Assembly: GCA_023231475.1 (NCBI GenBank)
Contig: JALJEE010000928.1
Span: 1-64,000, forward strand
Direction: 5' to 3'
Origin: Seison nebaliae
Lineage: Eukaryota > Rotifera > Pararotatoria > Seisonacea > Seisonidae
Length of the DNA stretch: 64,000 bases
In this document: one piece after another, positions 12,101 to 23,616 of the stretch
Position numbering within the stretch: position 1 is the first letter of the stretch
Layout: every line of letters starts with the position of its first letter
The notes under the pieces: model-generated
Told to the model about the DNA's origin: nothing
The model's input: only the letters and a program-made list of their open reading frames with translations
The model's database searches: none
Program-made: the position numbers and the translations under genes

Positions 12101-14184
12101 TTTAAAGAAAGTAACTGTAACGAAAGTAAAGAAAATATTAGACTTTCTACCGTCCCACATAGTTGAAGATGACTAAATTTTTGAATTTAAAGACGAATTT
12201 AAAAGAAAGTGGCAGTCTAACGAAAGAAAGTTATAAAGATGACTAAATTTTTGGAAATTATTCACTATAACTTTCTTTCGTTAGACTTTCACTTTCTTTA
12301 AAATTCGTCTTTAAAATATAAAGTCCGTTATGAATTCTCCTAATGATGAATAGTTTCACGTTGTTTTTGTTTTCAATTGTCTATTTATTTTCGACTAATT
12401 GATAACAACTTATTGTAATTAAAGTATCGTTAGACATGATGAACATTGCACACACTCTCATCTTGTCATCGCATTATTGTACCATTGATGATTGTACCTA
12501 CACGATGCATTTTAGTGCGAGTCAAACTTTTGGAAGATTTAGCAAAACAATTTAGTCGTTTGAGACAACATAATTATGTAAGATGCCTGAATTGTCAGTC
12601 GAAATCAATGTAATTCGATCACGATCACTCAGGTTACATTAGTGAATTCAATTCGGCATTTGTAAGTTAATTTCGATAAAATTAGCGATTCGGTTTAACG
12701 CTTCTCCTCTATTGGGTCGATCTTTCTTATGATATTATTGTTTATCTGCCATTTTCTTAAGGAAAACTTTAAGCAAATAAACACTAAATTATAATTATTA
12801 TGAATAATAATAATTCTAAATATTGGTAAGAAGAACCTTAGTATCATAAGGGAGAAAGCAATATTAAAGAATATGTTATTGTTGGAAACAAGGACTGTTA
12901 AATTAAATTTAATCATCTTCAGAACAATCATTATTCAGAAATGTTCATGCATATCATATAATATTGTCATTTCCAATGTTTGCAGTCCCTTCCCTAACAT
13001 TATTATGAACAAGTCACAATATTTAGAAAAATTGGAACGAGTATTCTTTAACATAGCATGATAAGAGACTGTGTCAAACATTATCAAAGGCATCAAGAAT
13101 ATAACATTTGATTATAGAACATAAATAAATTCATCAAAAAAGAACCAAAATTACAATTGTCATTATCACTAAATTAATCAGTTACAACTAATCTCCCATG
13201 ACTTGTTGTAATATAAGATTATGTGTCAAAAAGATGACCTTATTCCATCATCACACCTACCAACTTCCATCACAATTGTCATACAGTAAATTAGGATGCA
13301 AATAGTCTCGAAGCAATCAATTACGATACATTACGACAAAAATATTGTCTTATCACATTTAATTGTAATACAATATCTTGATGAGAATAATAATCAATTT
13401 GAAAAATATTTACCGAACCATTTTTTAATTTCCATTTATTACTCTTTCGTATCTTCAATTTTTTTTATCAATCACTTTTCATTATTTGAGAAGTCTTCTC
13501 TAACATTTTTTGATAGATCGACGTAAAAGAATCTTTCGCCGTCAAAAAAATTTTCGTCAACTCGTTTCCACTTTCATCAGCCATCCAATCTGGTGGTAAA
13601 TGTGTATAAAGTAAAATATTACAATATAATCGATATTTTTTTTCGTTATGTCAAAATTCCATTACGTAAAATTTGACCAATCACCACTTAAATGGCCAAT
13701 GATCAGACGAATCTATGACATGGTCTGCAATTGAAGTTGAGGTCCATATTTCCGAAAACATCTCAAATAAAAATTCGGAAATCGATATCGACCGCTAGAA
13801 TGTCCATTGAATTCTAACGAACTTAATATAATTTATTGGCGGTGGATGTATTGATGATGAAAATGATTTAGATTGACAGGCATTTTTTTACTTTAACAGT
13901 ATTTACTCCCATTACTTCCATAATGATTAATGAGCAACTAATAAATTTACATGAATAGATTATGTATTCGTTACTTAGGGTGTAGTGGATTTATGTGGAA
14001 TATATTCAGGGCGAAATCGAAATAATTAAATGAAAAGGCAAATCAGCAGAGAAACTTGAATAATGTTCGATTATTACCATTAAATTTTTGTAACAACAGC
14101 AAACATCAAACAACCGGTTCGTAAAGAAAGTGTAAGTGGAAATTCAAGTAATAGAGTGCAAAGAAATCATATGTCAAAAGGACG
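9174..14184. other. 5-kb gene-poor region upstream of the SNAP-25-like gene
   Basis: No conserved coding sequence was found on either strand. The 60-80-codon frames here are AT-rich and lack family similarity. It holds a strong inverted repeat (12186-12315) and purine-rich tracts near 9300-9370. Its position between two gene starts (8399-9173 on minus, 14185 on plus) makes promoter and distal regulatory sequence a reasonable inference, but no specific site was recognised. Confidence 0.5.
12186..12315. repeat. 50-bp inverted repeat with 30-bp loop
   Basis: The left arm 12186-12235 and right arm 12266-12315 are reverse complements at about 46-47 of 50 positions. Each carries GTCTAACGAAAGAAAGTTAT or its complement next to the loop. 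A related fragment (AAAGAAAGTAACTGTAACGAAAG) precedes it at about 12104-12126, and GATGACTAAATTTTTG is repeated directly just outside the left arm and again in the loop. This looks like a nested hairpin or MITE-type insertion. Confidence 0.75.
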
Positions 14185-16503
14185 ATGGAATTGAATCGTC
14201 TAAAAAGTTTCGCTGGTAAATATCATGACATCAATCGACTATCACAACAAATGGCTACAATCAAAAATTATTTTCATGAGCCCAAAACATCAACAGCATC
14301 CCCCAAGGAGGAAAGGAATATCTTTGACGAAATCGGTAATGGATACCTCCAAACAGGGAATAATTCAAACTCGGATTATTCCAAAAATCTTTTATCCCCA
14401 ACTTGTTCTTCCATTTCACAAGGATCGAGAGGAACGTTCTTAGGAAATAATTCATCTATCGATGATATAAGCTTATCGCTTTCTCGAACATCGTCAACAA
14501 AGTGTTTAGATACGCAATCGACAACTGATAAAATGGAAAAAGAAAGGAAAACTGGAATTCGTTCTCATATATTCTCAGTCGAATATTGGAGTGACACGTT
14601 ACCCTTGAAAAAATTGAATCTCATGAATATAGATGGCTCAACTGCTAATCCTATAGCGAATGACATGAATTCTGATTACTCAATTGTCGATGAACTGGGT
14701 GAAATGGAGAATGTGCCGCAAGAAGAAAAGAATGACGAGTCTGAGACACAATTTGCAGAAATCATTAAAGAAGGAAACATGGAGCATAATTCGCCTATAT
14801 ATAGAAATGAGAAGAAAATTGAATGGAAGAATCGACGGAGAAAAAATAGTATTAGGGAAACGATGGAAATCGAGACTAATGTGGATCATACAGGTACACC
14901 AAATTCAATGCGATCATCTATTACAACTAATTGCTCAGAGATTACTTCCTGTTCAACTTGTACAATTTGTGATCAATGTAATCGTCGACATCCGGTAGGT
15001 GACTGGAGTGGTGATGAAACGGAACAGTCGTCAGATAATGAGGTGAATAATGAATCGTTTGTTCCATCCGCCACCACTGCTCAAAATAAACGTCGGATGT
15101 ATGCTAAATCATTAAATGAGCGAAGTGAAGGCATTTTGTATATGTTGCGGAGGATGCAGATCGATTTGAACAATCGTTTTCTCAAACAGTTCAAATCGTT
15201 GAAAGAGTCATCGTCGAGAGCGTCCACGTTGAAGATGTTCAGTTCGGAAACGATTCCAAAAAAGATCAATAAACTCATTGACAAAGACAAGACAAACAGT
15301 GATGATATTAATGATGGACATATGAATCATTTAAGTAAATTAATTGATGATGAAGTTAATCAATGTTCTTCCAAAATTATTCTTCCAACGGAACAATTGA
15401 CGAAAGTGCAAATACAAATGAAAGTGGAAGAATCGTTAGATTCCACCGTTCGAATGGTAAAGATGTGTGAAGAGGTTTCTCATCTAATTCTCTATTTTCA
15501 TTTTAAAACCCATATTAATTAGTGTTCTGACGCCGGTTTACGTGCATTAGTCATGTTAGATGAACAAGGTGAACAGAATGATATAATTGAAAAACAAATA
15601 ACTTCAGCTGAAGATAATATAAATACAGCTGAACAGGATCTAGAGATATTTAATGAATGTTGGATGACATTATTCGGATATTTCATTAGCAAGTTCTTTT
15701 TTTTCATTTCTTTCATTCATTTTCATTACGAAAACCAGAATTCGAAAGAAGAAACGATGTCATAGTGAAGATGAGTATAATAAGAAGATCAGGAAACAAT
15801 TATTGAATGATGCAGCGGCAATTAGTGGGAAAAGTATTCCGATGCGAAAAGAGAAAATGACGTGTGGACAATATATTCTGAAACGTCTGGGATTATTATG
15901 GTGCATTAAACCTCGACGATTATCTATAATGTCTACTGCGGTTTTTCCCAATAATGTCCCAGTCAGAACAGAAGTGCATAAGGTGAATTGTGAACAGAGA
16001 TTATCAATCCTCAGTAATTGCAGTCTACAAAATGAAACGAAACTGAAAACTAGTTATAATTTTTTATAATTTCTTTCATTAGTATTAAATAATATATATT
16101 AACATAATTCTAGAACGAATCACTCATGCTGTATCCATTCCACTGATGGAGGATAAGAAATCAATTAATTACAAGGACGTCGGTTACATTCGCCGTATAC
16201 AATTCAATGAATATGAAGATTCGATGGATAAGAATGTGAGTAATGTTAACGACCTAATGAGAAGTATTCGTCAAATGGCTCTGGATATCGGAACGGAAAT
16301 TGACGCGCAGAACTTACAACTGACTAGATGCAAAGAAAGAGTTAGTCTCTTTTGATGAAATAATTTTTCACTTTCTTTAACAGACGAAGGATATTGAGAA
16401 TAAAGTTCAGAAAACTACAAAAAAAACTATGGCACTTCTATTGAAGAAAAATCGTGTGCAAGCATCCTTGAAGATTAATGCAGTTTCCGGTGAATTAATA
16501 TGA
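14185..16503 (+). CDS. SNAP-25-family Qbc-SNARE with about 400-aa N-terminal extension
   Basis: Five inferred exons: 14185-15474, 15523-15692, 15739-16052, 16114-16340, 16384-16503, giving about 706 aa; SNAP-25 is usually about 206 aa. The Qb SNARE helix (residues about 415-475) has ESLDSTVRMVKMCEE and ALVMLDEQGEQ, with the zero-layer Gln kept. The Qc helix (about 625-680) has IRQMALDIGTEIDAQNLQ, again with the zero-layer Gln. Between them lies a longer-than-usual linker of about 140 residues containing CGQYILKRLGLLWC. The N-terminal 400 residues are Ser/Asn/Glu-rich and probably disordered, with a Cys cluster SCSTCTICDQCNRRH near residue 255. The SNARE halves imply a role in vesicle fusion at the plasma membrane. 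The extension is one uninterrupted frame fused to the Qb helix, so it is probably real. Confidence 0.85.
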
Positions 16504-16904
16504 AAGTTGTACATGTACTTGTATATATCATTGAATTCAATCGAACTATCTGAAATTATTTCATTTCATCTTTCACTTCAAACAATCGTCTCAAATGCAA
16601 ATTTCGTTGAAAACCTTTTAATTTATTAAAAAGTTTTTGAAAATCCTTCTCCTTATCAACTTCTCCTATTACGTATTACTAATATTTTAAGTCAATAATC
16701 TAATCAAAAAACTATTCATCATTCCATCGTTACTAAAAAATTAATCATTCAACAGAATGTAATAAGATTTACTAAAATTTTTAAGTTTTCCGAATAAAAT
16801 CGAAGAGATTTCTATTTTGAAAAAACTGAACTAAAATAATTTAACTTTAGAAATGTAGTTAATAATTTAAGTGAGTAAAATATTTAATAATATTTGTCGA
16901 AGTT
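16504..16904. other. Gap between convergent genes
   Basis: The 401 bp between the SNAP-25-like stop and the DZIP1 stop is AT-rich with no open frame. It should contain both 3' UTRs; no clear structure was seen. Confidence 0.5.
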
Positions 16905-19884
16905 CTAGTTACTCCATAAACTGGTGTCTTCAGTTTCATCTCTATAGTTTTCTACGGGCGTTTGGTTTCTACTCAATTTCCTCTTATTTCCTTGGATTCT
17001 TGGAGAATTGCTCGCTATTGACGATGAAGAATTCTTCCGATCTATCGAATATGATGGTTTGCGGTAGTTTCTTTTCGATGGTTGTCTTTCGAATGTTCTA
17101 TTTCTGGTATGAGGAGAACTTCGACTGTATTCGTTGTCGTCATATTCTTCGTCATCCGAATTCTCATTATTAATGTTACGAATAGTCAACTGAAATCAAT
17201 AATAGAAAATGAAAATTAAAGAAAGATGAAACTTTATTATTGCCACCTGATCGTTCTTTGCTAGTACGTGAAGAACTAAGTTGACGTTGTTTTATTGAAG
17301 GTCTCTCACTCGTATAAGTTGTGACCCAATTCTTTTTTGAAGTGTTGGAAGAAGATGAGGTGGAAAGTTTTTTTTGTCTTTTCTTTGGAGAATTTGAGAG
17401 TGAACGTTCCATATGACTAATTTCAGTCATGTTATATGAATTGATCGAATCGTTATGATATGTGTCTGAAGTAAATATATCACTTTTGTTATGTCGTGGT
17501 TCTCGATTAGAATATGACGGACTTAATTCATCCAATTTCGTTGAAGATTCCGCCGAATTGGGCGTAGAAGAATTATAGTGCTGAAATTTGACATTATCTT
17601 TTAAATTACCACCAGAATGGTGACTTGATTTTGAGGATGATGGTTTCGTAATTTTCTCTCTCGAACTCTTCTCAGTGATCACATTCAATTTATCTTCAAA
17701 CATTTTTCTATATCTTTCATATTTCTTCAAAAATTTAATGTATAAAAATTTAATTCAATAATCAATTATAATAACTTTGTTGTTAGGCATTTTGGAAATG
17801 GATTTTCTGGAATCCATTTTAAATTCATTTAATTTCGACTTATATTCCGTTTCAGTCAATTTTTCATCTTCCTATCAACATAATTATGATAAATGATAAT
17901 CATTGAAAAATGAAATGTAAACGTTAGTGATTCCCAAATTTTTCAAATCATTTGAAAAATCATCGAAAGCTGGTACCATCCATCCACATTTATCAGCATG
18001 TCCCTCCAAAAAATCATTCCAATTACCTTTTGGAAAATAAAATTTTTTGTCAGGAACTGAAACAAATTTCTTCCGTTTCATTTCTTTGTATTTGGCAGAG
18101 ACTGATGGACAAATATCTTCGAGATAGAATGTCTGTTCACCAACTGGTTCCGTCTCACTAACTGAAGTGATTGACAATCGTTTTATCTTCTTTTTCGGTT
18201 TACGTTTCCTCTCCGATGATTTGGATGTATCAACACGTTCCTCCAACAATTTATCGATATCCATTTCATTATAACTGCGTTGAAATGTCTCTAATTCGTT
18301 CTTAAGATTTCTGATTATCTCATTTTTCTTTAAAAAAAATGAATAATTAATGAAGAAGTAAAAGAGAGAAACTTTATCAATTTTAGATCCATATCTCTTA
18401 TGTAAACCATGCTCTTCATTATAATACTTCTTCTGCATCGATCCCAATTGTTGAGATAAACGATTTTCATTATTGTGGAATTCTTTTAATTTTTTTTTTA
18501 AATTTTGATTATCATTCATTAAACTATTATAATCATTCTCCAATTTATCGTCATGAACTTCACAATAAATTATTTCAAGAAAGAATATTAGAAACTTAAA
18601 TTATTAAGAAAAAGAAACCAGATCTTAATTTCTCTTCACTTAAACGATTCACCAATTTCTCTCTGTCATTTAGTAATTTTTCATTCTTTCTTTCTAATTC
18701 GTCAATCTGATACTGTTGACGCCGATTATCAACATGGTGCACATTATCTGTTTCATCGACAGTTGTCTTCCATTTCACTTCTAATCTTCTCATAAGATCC
18801 GATTGTGATTCCTATGTTAACTGATGAATTAAAAAACAAAAAATATTACAAAAAAACCATTTGGTGTTGTAATTTCTTAATTTCTTCTTGAAGATCATCA
18901 TATTTCTTCTGTTTCTCTTCATCATCCTTCTTCCATTTGCTTTCCATAAGTTTTAATTCATTTTGATATTTATTCTCTAATTGTTCTTCATTCATTTTGC
19001 CATCCTTTGAATTGGGATCCAATTTGAGAGCAATATCAAAATGTCGATTATCAACATGCTTTTGCAAATATCTGAAATTTTCAAAAGCTTTTGAACAAAC
19101 TGGACACTGATCATTCAATCTGATATATTCAGTCAATAATTCGACAGAATACTAACAACATAAGCACTAAATTTGAAGTTATGAAGTAGTCGTTGTTGTT
19201 CTTCCAATAAACGTTTCCTTCTCTTATTCTCTTTTCTCAATTCTAACATTTCCATTTCCATATTCTTCTGAACTTCTTTGTTATTCTCTAGTTTCTTTTA
19301 AAGTTTATTAAAAAGAAATTGTCATTTTCTAAAATATAATAAGAAAACTTTCTGATATACAGTGGAATTCGCTTCCAAATTTTGCGCAACATTCGAGATA
19401 TAAGTTTGAGTATTCTAAAGAGGAAAATGTTGAAAAGTTGTTGAAGAAATATTCCAACTAATAAATATTCGATGATCAATTGTGAGATTTTGAAGAGTTT
19501 CACAAAGTGGGGATCTATAGCTCTGGTCGTCTATCAATCATAAAAATTGAAATTAACAATAAAAGTATTTATTAGAAATCAAACGGTTTCCATATCGATA
19601 TTGCAATAAGTAATATTTAATATTAATTCTTGTAATGATGTCACATCCATCTCATTAATAATTCGATCAAGATCAGTTATAACTAGAAAATTAAAAGGAG
19701 AAAATGTGTTTAGTGAATAGGAACTATAAAAGATGAGATTGAAGAAACCAATTCGCTGCCAATCGACTGGTAATGTTTTTGCTTTAAATGCAAGATTTGG
19801 TGGTTTGACATCTTGTATCGATTCAGATAGAACACTCATATTCATCAGATTGTAACTTCTTTGTTCATCAATCATCGTTGACAT
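16905..19884 (-). CDS. DZIP1: DZIP1-like ciliary zinc-finger protein
   Basis: Twelve inferred exons: 19884-19749, 19682-19585, 19530-19459, 19414-19349, 19294-19160, 19106-18858, 18811-18619, 18557-18373, 18327-17923, 17871-17776, 17724-17233, 17189-16905, giving about 803 aa. DZIP1 works at the basal body and transition zone in ciliogenesis. The N-terminal DZIP1 block is clear: LPVDWQRI, then LQELILNITYCNID, then DPHFVKLFKISQLIIEYLL. One C2H2 finger follows (CPVCSKAFENFRYLQKHVDNRH), then long Lys/Glu-rich coiled coil and a Ser/Arg-rich disordered tail. It is divergently arranged with TIMM23, with 164 bp between start codons. Eleven of eleven donors are GTT and four acceptors are AAG. Fine exon edges near 18328 and 19295 are the least certain. 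Confidence 0.88.
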
Positions 19885-20048
19885 GGCAACTACTTAGCAA
19901 TGACTTCTATTAATCATTCTCATGGCGACAGTTGATTATCCATCAATATTATTCGCTTGATGAATTTGGAAGAAGAATAAATTCAAATTAAATAATCAAA
20001 TTACAAGCTTCTGGTGCAATTTAAAATTTTCTATTTCATCAGCTGAAA
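19885..20048. promoter_or_regulatory. Divergent promoter region DZIP1/TIMM23
   Basis: Only 164 bp separate the DZIP1 ATG (minus) from the TIMM23 ATG (plus), so the two genes must share this interval for transcription start. No TATA box or other named element could be assigned with confidence. Confidence 0.5.
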
Positions 20049-20830
20049 ATGGACAGTTTTGGTTAGTTTCCTTCAACTTTCTCCTCCCAAATAATACCGT
20101 CTGTTTTCAGGAAAGAATGATAATTTGGATTTCAATCTTAAAAATTTTGAACCCTTATCTGGATTGGGTGCGGATACATCTTTATTATCACCTTATTTGC
20201 AAGTCGATCAAAACGTATTAAGAAATGTTCGATCTCTTTCGAGAAATGTTTTATGTTGATAAATAATTTTATGAAATTTCTTTTCTTATTCTACAGGTGA
20301 ACAATGATCTTCTACCAGTTCCCGAAGCAGAAAGACGAGGAGCATTCGAAATGGCTTTTATGCAAATCGGTTCTTCAGTTTTTGCCGGTGGTGCTTATGG
20401 AATGATGAATGGTGCCATCGATGGTGTCCGAGCGAATCGTTTACAGAATTTAAAAGGAAAAGCAAATCGAACACAGTTTTGAAAGAATCTTTATTTTTTT
20501 ATAATAATTTATTGTTTATTAAGATTGATCAATTACATTGCTAAACAAGGTGGTCAATCAACTCAAACTTTAGCGTCAATTGCCGTTATCTATTCATTCT
20601 TCTCAGTCGCCGCCGATTACGGAATTAGAAAAATTGTTCCGGAAAATAATGATAATTATATCATTGGTAGTCGAATTGGTGCAGGTACATTAACCGGTGC
20701 ACTTTATAAATGTTCGGGTGGATTAATGGCATCGCTTCGAGGAAGTGTTATCGGATCATCTTTGGTGGTAGCTTATCTCACGATAACTTCTTCCGTCATC
20801 GAAGATGTCAGAAGATTCCTAAAATTTTAG
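20049..20830 (+). CDS. TIMM23: TIM23 mitochondrial inner-membrane translocase channel subunit
   Basis: Four inferred exons: 20049-20061 (13 nt), 20111-20226, 20297-20475, 20524-20830, giving about 204 aa, close to the usual 209. TIM23 forms the presequence translocase channel of the mitochondrial inner membrane. Visible hallmarks are LLSPYLQVDQNVL near residue 35, a Gly-rich TM1 (FAGGAYGMMNGAIDG), QGGQSTQTLASIAVIYSFFS, and the TIM17/22/23 motif GTLTGALYKCSGG followed by Gly-spaced helices. The tiny first exon (MDSF plus one base) is chosen because it gives the only in-frame ATG joined to exon 2. The gene converges on ADAT1 with 56 bp between stops. Confidence 0.92.
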
Positions 20831-20886
20831 ATTGTATCATTATTTTCATTTCATTTTTGTTTTATTCCCCAAAAAAAATTAATTTT

Positions 20887-21939
20887 TCAATTTTCTTCAT
20901 CTCTATACGTATTTGTTTCACAAATCGACAATCTTCTTTTACTCTTCGACAATTTCTCTTCTATTTGAGAATCGACAGAAAATTTTCTCTTCGAACGAAA
21001 AGTTTTTGAAAATTCTTTTAAAAAATTATACCCAGAAAGTTTAGGAAAAAATTTCTCTTGTTTTCGAGTCTTAATCGTTGTCGAATGAAGAAAACCATTC
21101 GAATAGAATTCGTGAAAACTTTCCGAATAAACAAAAGAAATTGGTGACGGCGTTAAATTTGGTTGTTGATGGAATGGAAATAAGTCATTGGAGAATAAAA
21201 AGAATTTCGAATTCGATTCGAAACGTTTCGGAAGATATTCCATTAATTTCACTTGATCAAAATATGAAGATATTCCAAAATAAAAATTATTTATTTTTAT
21301 CGATTTAATTAATTTCGCTCTCAATCGTTTCCCTTCCCAACCGTTTGAATTCCATTTAATTATTTTATCACAACAAGATAATGAATTAGTTCGATTGTCC
21401 CGATTGTTTCCATAAGGTCTTCCCGGTTTTTTATGAGAAGGAAAATTTGTTCGATGATTATCGATGTCAATCGAATCATATAAAGTTCCACAAGGAATTT
21501 TAGAAGTAATAAAATGAAATTTAAATTTCGTTCCATATTTCTCTAAATTCTTATCGAATTGAAGAAATATTGAATTATTCGTCTTCATTTCATTTAAAAG
21601 AAATAATCTGAACATTCTTCTAGAAAGAACTTCGGCATGGCAATCGTTCAGATATGTGCCATCATACAACTGATTTCTCAATAAATTTCTTTTAATCATT
21701 CCATCCAAACATTTCGTTCCATTAGCCAACGTACAAAGAAATAAACGTCCATTCTCATCCTCTCCAATAATAGCAGCAAAAACAGTCCAATGATTGTTCA
21801 AGAACTTCTTCTTCAATGAATATTCTTCAACAATGTCATTTAATTTTCTTTCAAAAAATTGAATAACAATATTCTCATCAATAACATCCGTATTGCACTT
21901 ATCAGAATCTTCAACCAATTTATTTAAACAAATATTCAT
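20887..21939 (-). CDS. ADAT1: tRNA-specific adenosine deaminase 1 (ADAT1)
   Basis: A single exon of 350 aa. ADAT1 deaminates A37 of eukaryotic tRNA-Ala to inosine. Sequence evidence: LNDCHAEVLSRR near residue 100 (zinc-binding His and proton-shuttling Glu), KIPCGTLYD (first zinc Cys), SLSCCDKIIKWN (second zinc Cys), and a C-terminal A-deaminase pattern with SNGFLHSTTIKTR. Start ATG 21939-21937 is preferred over an upstream in-frame TTG. It lies 48 bp downstream of the PMM stop on the same strand, and the gap contains GAATTCTTTAG, which resembles a splice acceptor, so the mRNA may be processed from a shared transcript. The protein is shorter than human ADAT1 (about 500 aa). Confidence 0.9.
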   Translation of the reverse strand: MNICLNKLVEDSDKCNTDVIDENIVIQFFERKLNDIVEEYSLKKKFLNNHWTVFAAIIGEDENGRLFLCTLANGTKCLDGMIKRNLLRNQLYDGTYLNDCHAEVLSRRMFRLFLLNEMKTNNSIFLQFDKNLEKYGTKFKFHFITSKIPCGTLYDSIDIDNHRTNFPSHKKPGRPYGNNRDNRTNSLSCCDKIIKWNSNGWEGKRLRAKLIKSIKINNFYFGISSYFDQVKLMEYLPKRFESNSKFFLFSNDLFPFHQQPNLTPSPISFVYSESFHEFYSNGFLHSTTIKTRKQEKFFPKLSGYNFLKEFSKTFRSKRKFSVDSQIEEKLSKSKRRLSICETNTYRDEEN

Positions 21940-21987
21940 TCTTTGTAATTTCAAAAACTAAAGAATTCTCATTCAATTTTCAATGAA
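21940..21987 (-). promoter_or_regulatory. 48-bp PMM-ADAT1 intercistronic gap with acce+ptor-like AG
   Basis: Read on the minus strand, the gap goes from the PMM stop to the ADAT1 ATG through GAGAATTCTTTAG about 20 nt before the ATG. This is too short for an ordinary terminator plus promoter. It may be a polycistron processed by trans-splicing, or two overlapping transcripts. No poly(A) signal AATAAA is visible within the gap itself. Confidence 0.35.
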
Positions 21988-23016
21988 TTATTTTAATTTA
22001 CATATTAGACGAACGGTTTCAGTCGGATCTTTGACGCTGTGGCCTACCGTACGCGGATCTTCAAAAATCTCATGATCATTTCCACCCTGAAAAGTAGAAG
22101 AACATTTTTATAATTTCAGAAGTTTTAGATGAACTTTATATGTTTTATCACCAAAGAAATGGATTTCATCGAATTTTCCTTCCAAAAATTGGAGACAATA
22201 CCGTTTATCCCAACCATCAGGATAAATGTCAAACGATATTTCGCCACCTATTCAACTAAACTTTAACTCATTCTTCCGAACAACACTAACCGATTGCAAA
22301 TTGTAATTTTTTCTCACTAAATTTTTCTTGAAGATTCTCAACAAATTTTTCTCGAATTTTAAATTTCTAAAAATGAACAAATAAAAAAAATCGAAAGAAA
22401 AAAATCGATATTTTAAACTTTATCATATTCTGCAAATTGCTTACGTTCCTCTACGGAACAACTACGTCCGACTGGACAAACGTTGATCAATCCATTTCGA
22501 TATTCGACGAACGTTCCACTGGAAAATAGAAATTTGTAATAATTCGGAAAAATTGTTATTAAAACCGTTTAACTGGAATTGTCAATTGTGACATATATCC
22601 CAAACAATGATTAATCAGTTCTTGGGATGTCTCTTCACCAATATGTTTTAAGATGCTCTAAATTAAACGTCATTGATAAAATGTAGAAAGATGGAATGAT
22701 GGAATGATGTGACAATGAACAGTTCGGTGAGTGCAACTTCCATTTTCATGGGCGACTAATCCATTTTCTGAGAAGACATAATGGAATAATTGAACGGCTT
22801 TCGCGCCTAATTGTTCGTAAATCTTTTGATAATCTGATCCACTTACAACGGCGATTGAATGTTTCTGTCGTAATTCTCGAAGACATTCGATCATATATTC
22901 ATTCATTTGCTATCAGATAAGATGTAAATGGAACGGTGATAAAATGAGTGAACTTGTCTCGATGGAGTTAATGTTCCATCCATATCGAACAAACATAGAA
23001 TTCTCTTCGATGACAT
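21988..23016 (-). CDS. PMM2: Phosphomannomutase (PMM1/2 family)
   Basis: Seven inferred exons: 23016-22954, 22909-22721, 22657-22566, 22518-22419, 22366-22291, 22247-22135, 22086-21988, giving about 243 aa (human PMM2 has 246). It interconverts mannose-6-phosphate and mannose-1-phosphate for GDP-mannose and N-glycan synthesis in the cytosol. It is a HAD-fold enzyme: the nucleophile motif is FDMDGTLT near residue 11 (D-x-D), followed by [56 protein letters not shown] and [19 protein letters not shown] (metal-binding Asp residues). All key residues are present. It could equally be called PMM1; the single-copy ancestral form is likely. Confidence 0.95.
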
Positions 23017-23616
23017 GATGTTGACGTCTCCAGTGAAATTGTTAATGCTTATAATTCAATAAAGTGTTTGGAGGAGGAAGATATTATTATCTATCTTTTA
23101 CACAATAAAGAGGAAACGAAATAGAAAATAATTCGAAAAAACGAGGTGAAGCATGAAAGAACAATGAAGAGAATATATTCCTTTCTCATTTCCATGTCTA
23201 TTTATGTTTGAATTTCTTATTTGTATAATGACATTCTCGAAATCATCATAGTTATATTTACACGTCACCAGAATTAGTTTGTCAATTTGATTCTACATAT
23301 ATTTCGTGATATTAACAAATTGCATATCATGATATATGCATCTCTAAATAATGTCGTTGCATAATCTTTATTCAAATGACACACAATCTTTAATGTGAGT
23401 TTGAAATAAACAAAAGATATTAAATTTTAGAATTTCCAATTTGTTTCTACAAACTTTAAATGAGTCTCATGAACGAATAAAAATAAGGAATGAAAAATTT
23501 TCTTTATTTTTCATAGAACAATTTTAAAGAAACACTGTAAAAAGACGAATAATAATTAAACTGCAGTCACAAATAAAAAATTCAATAATGAATTAAGTTG
23601 AAATAAATATGGAAGA
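23017..23616. other. Intergenic region upstream of PMM
   Basis: About 600 bp of AT-rich sequence separates the PMM start from the stop of the SLC16-like gene. It must hold the PMM promoter and the transporter 3' UTR. No conserved element was recognised. Confidence 0.5.

Noticed and set aside
12100-12320. Annotated miRNA gene
   Set aside because: The hairpin is longer than a typical pre-miRNA and no small-RNA evidence is available; kept only as an inverted repeat.
15553-15765. Separate 70-aa gene inside the SNAP-25-like locus
   Set aside because: It is the second exon of that gene (Qb SNARE helix) read through its intron.
16871-17173. Plus-strand 100-aa ORF near 17 kb
   Set aside because: Antisense shadow of the last DZIP1 exon.
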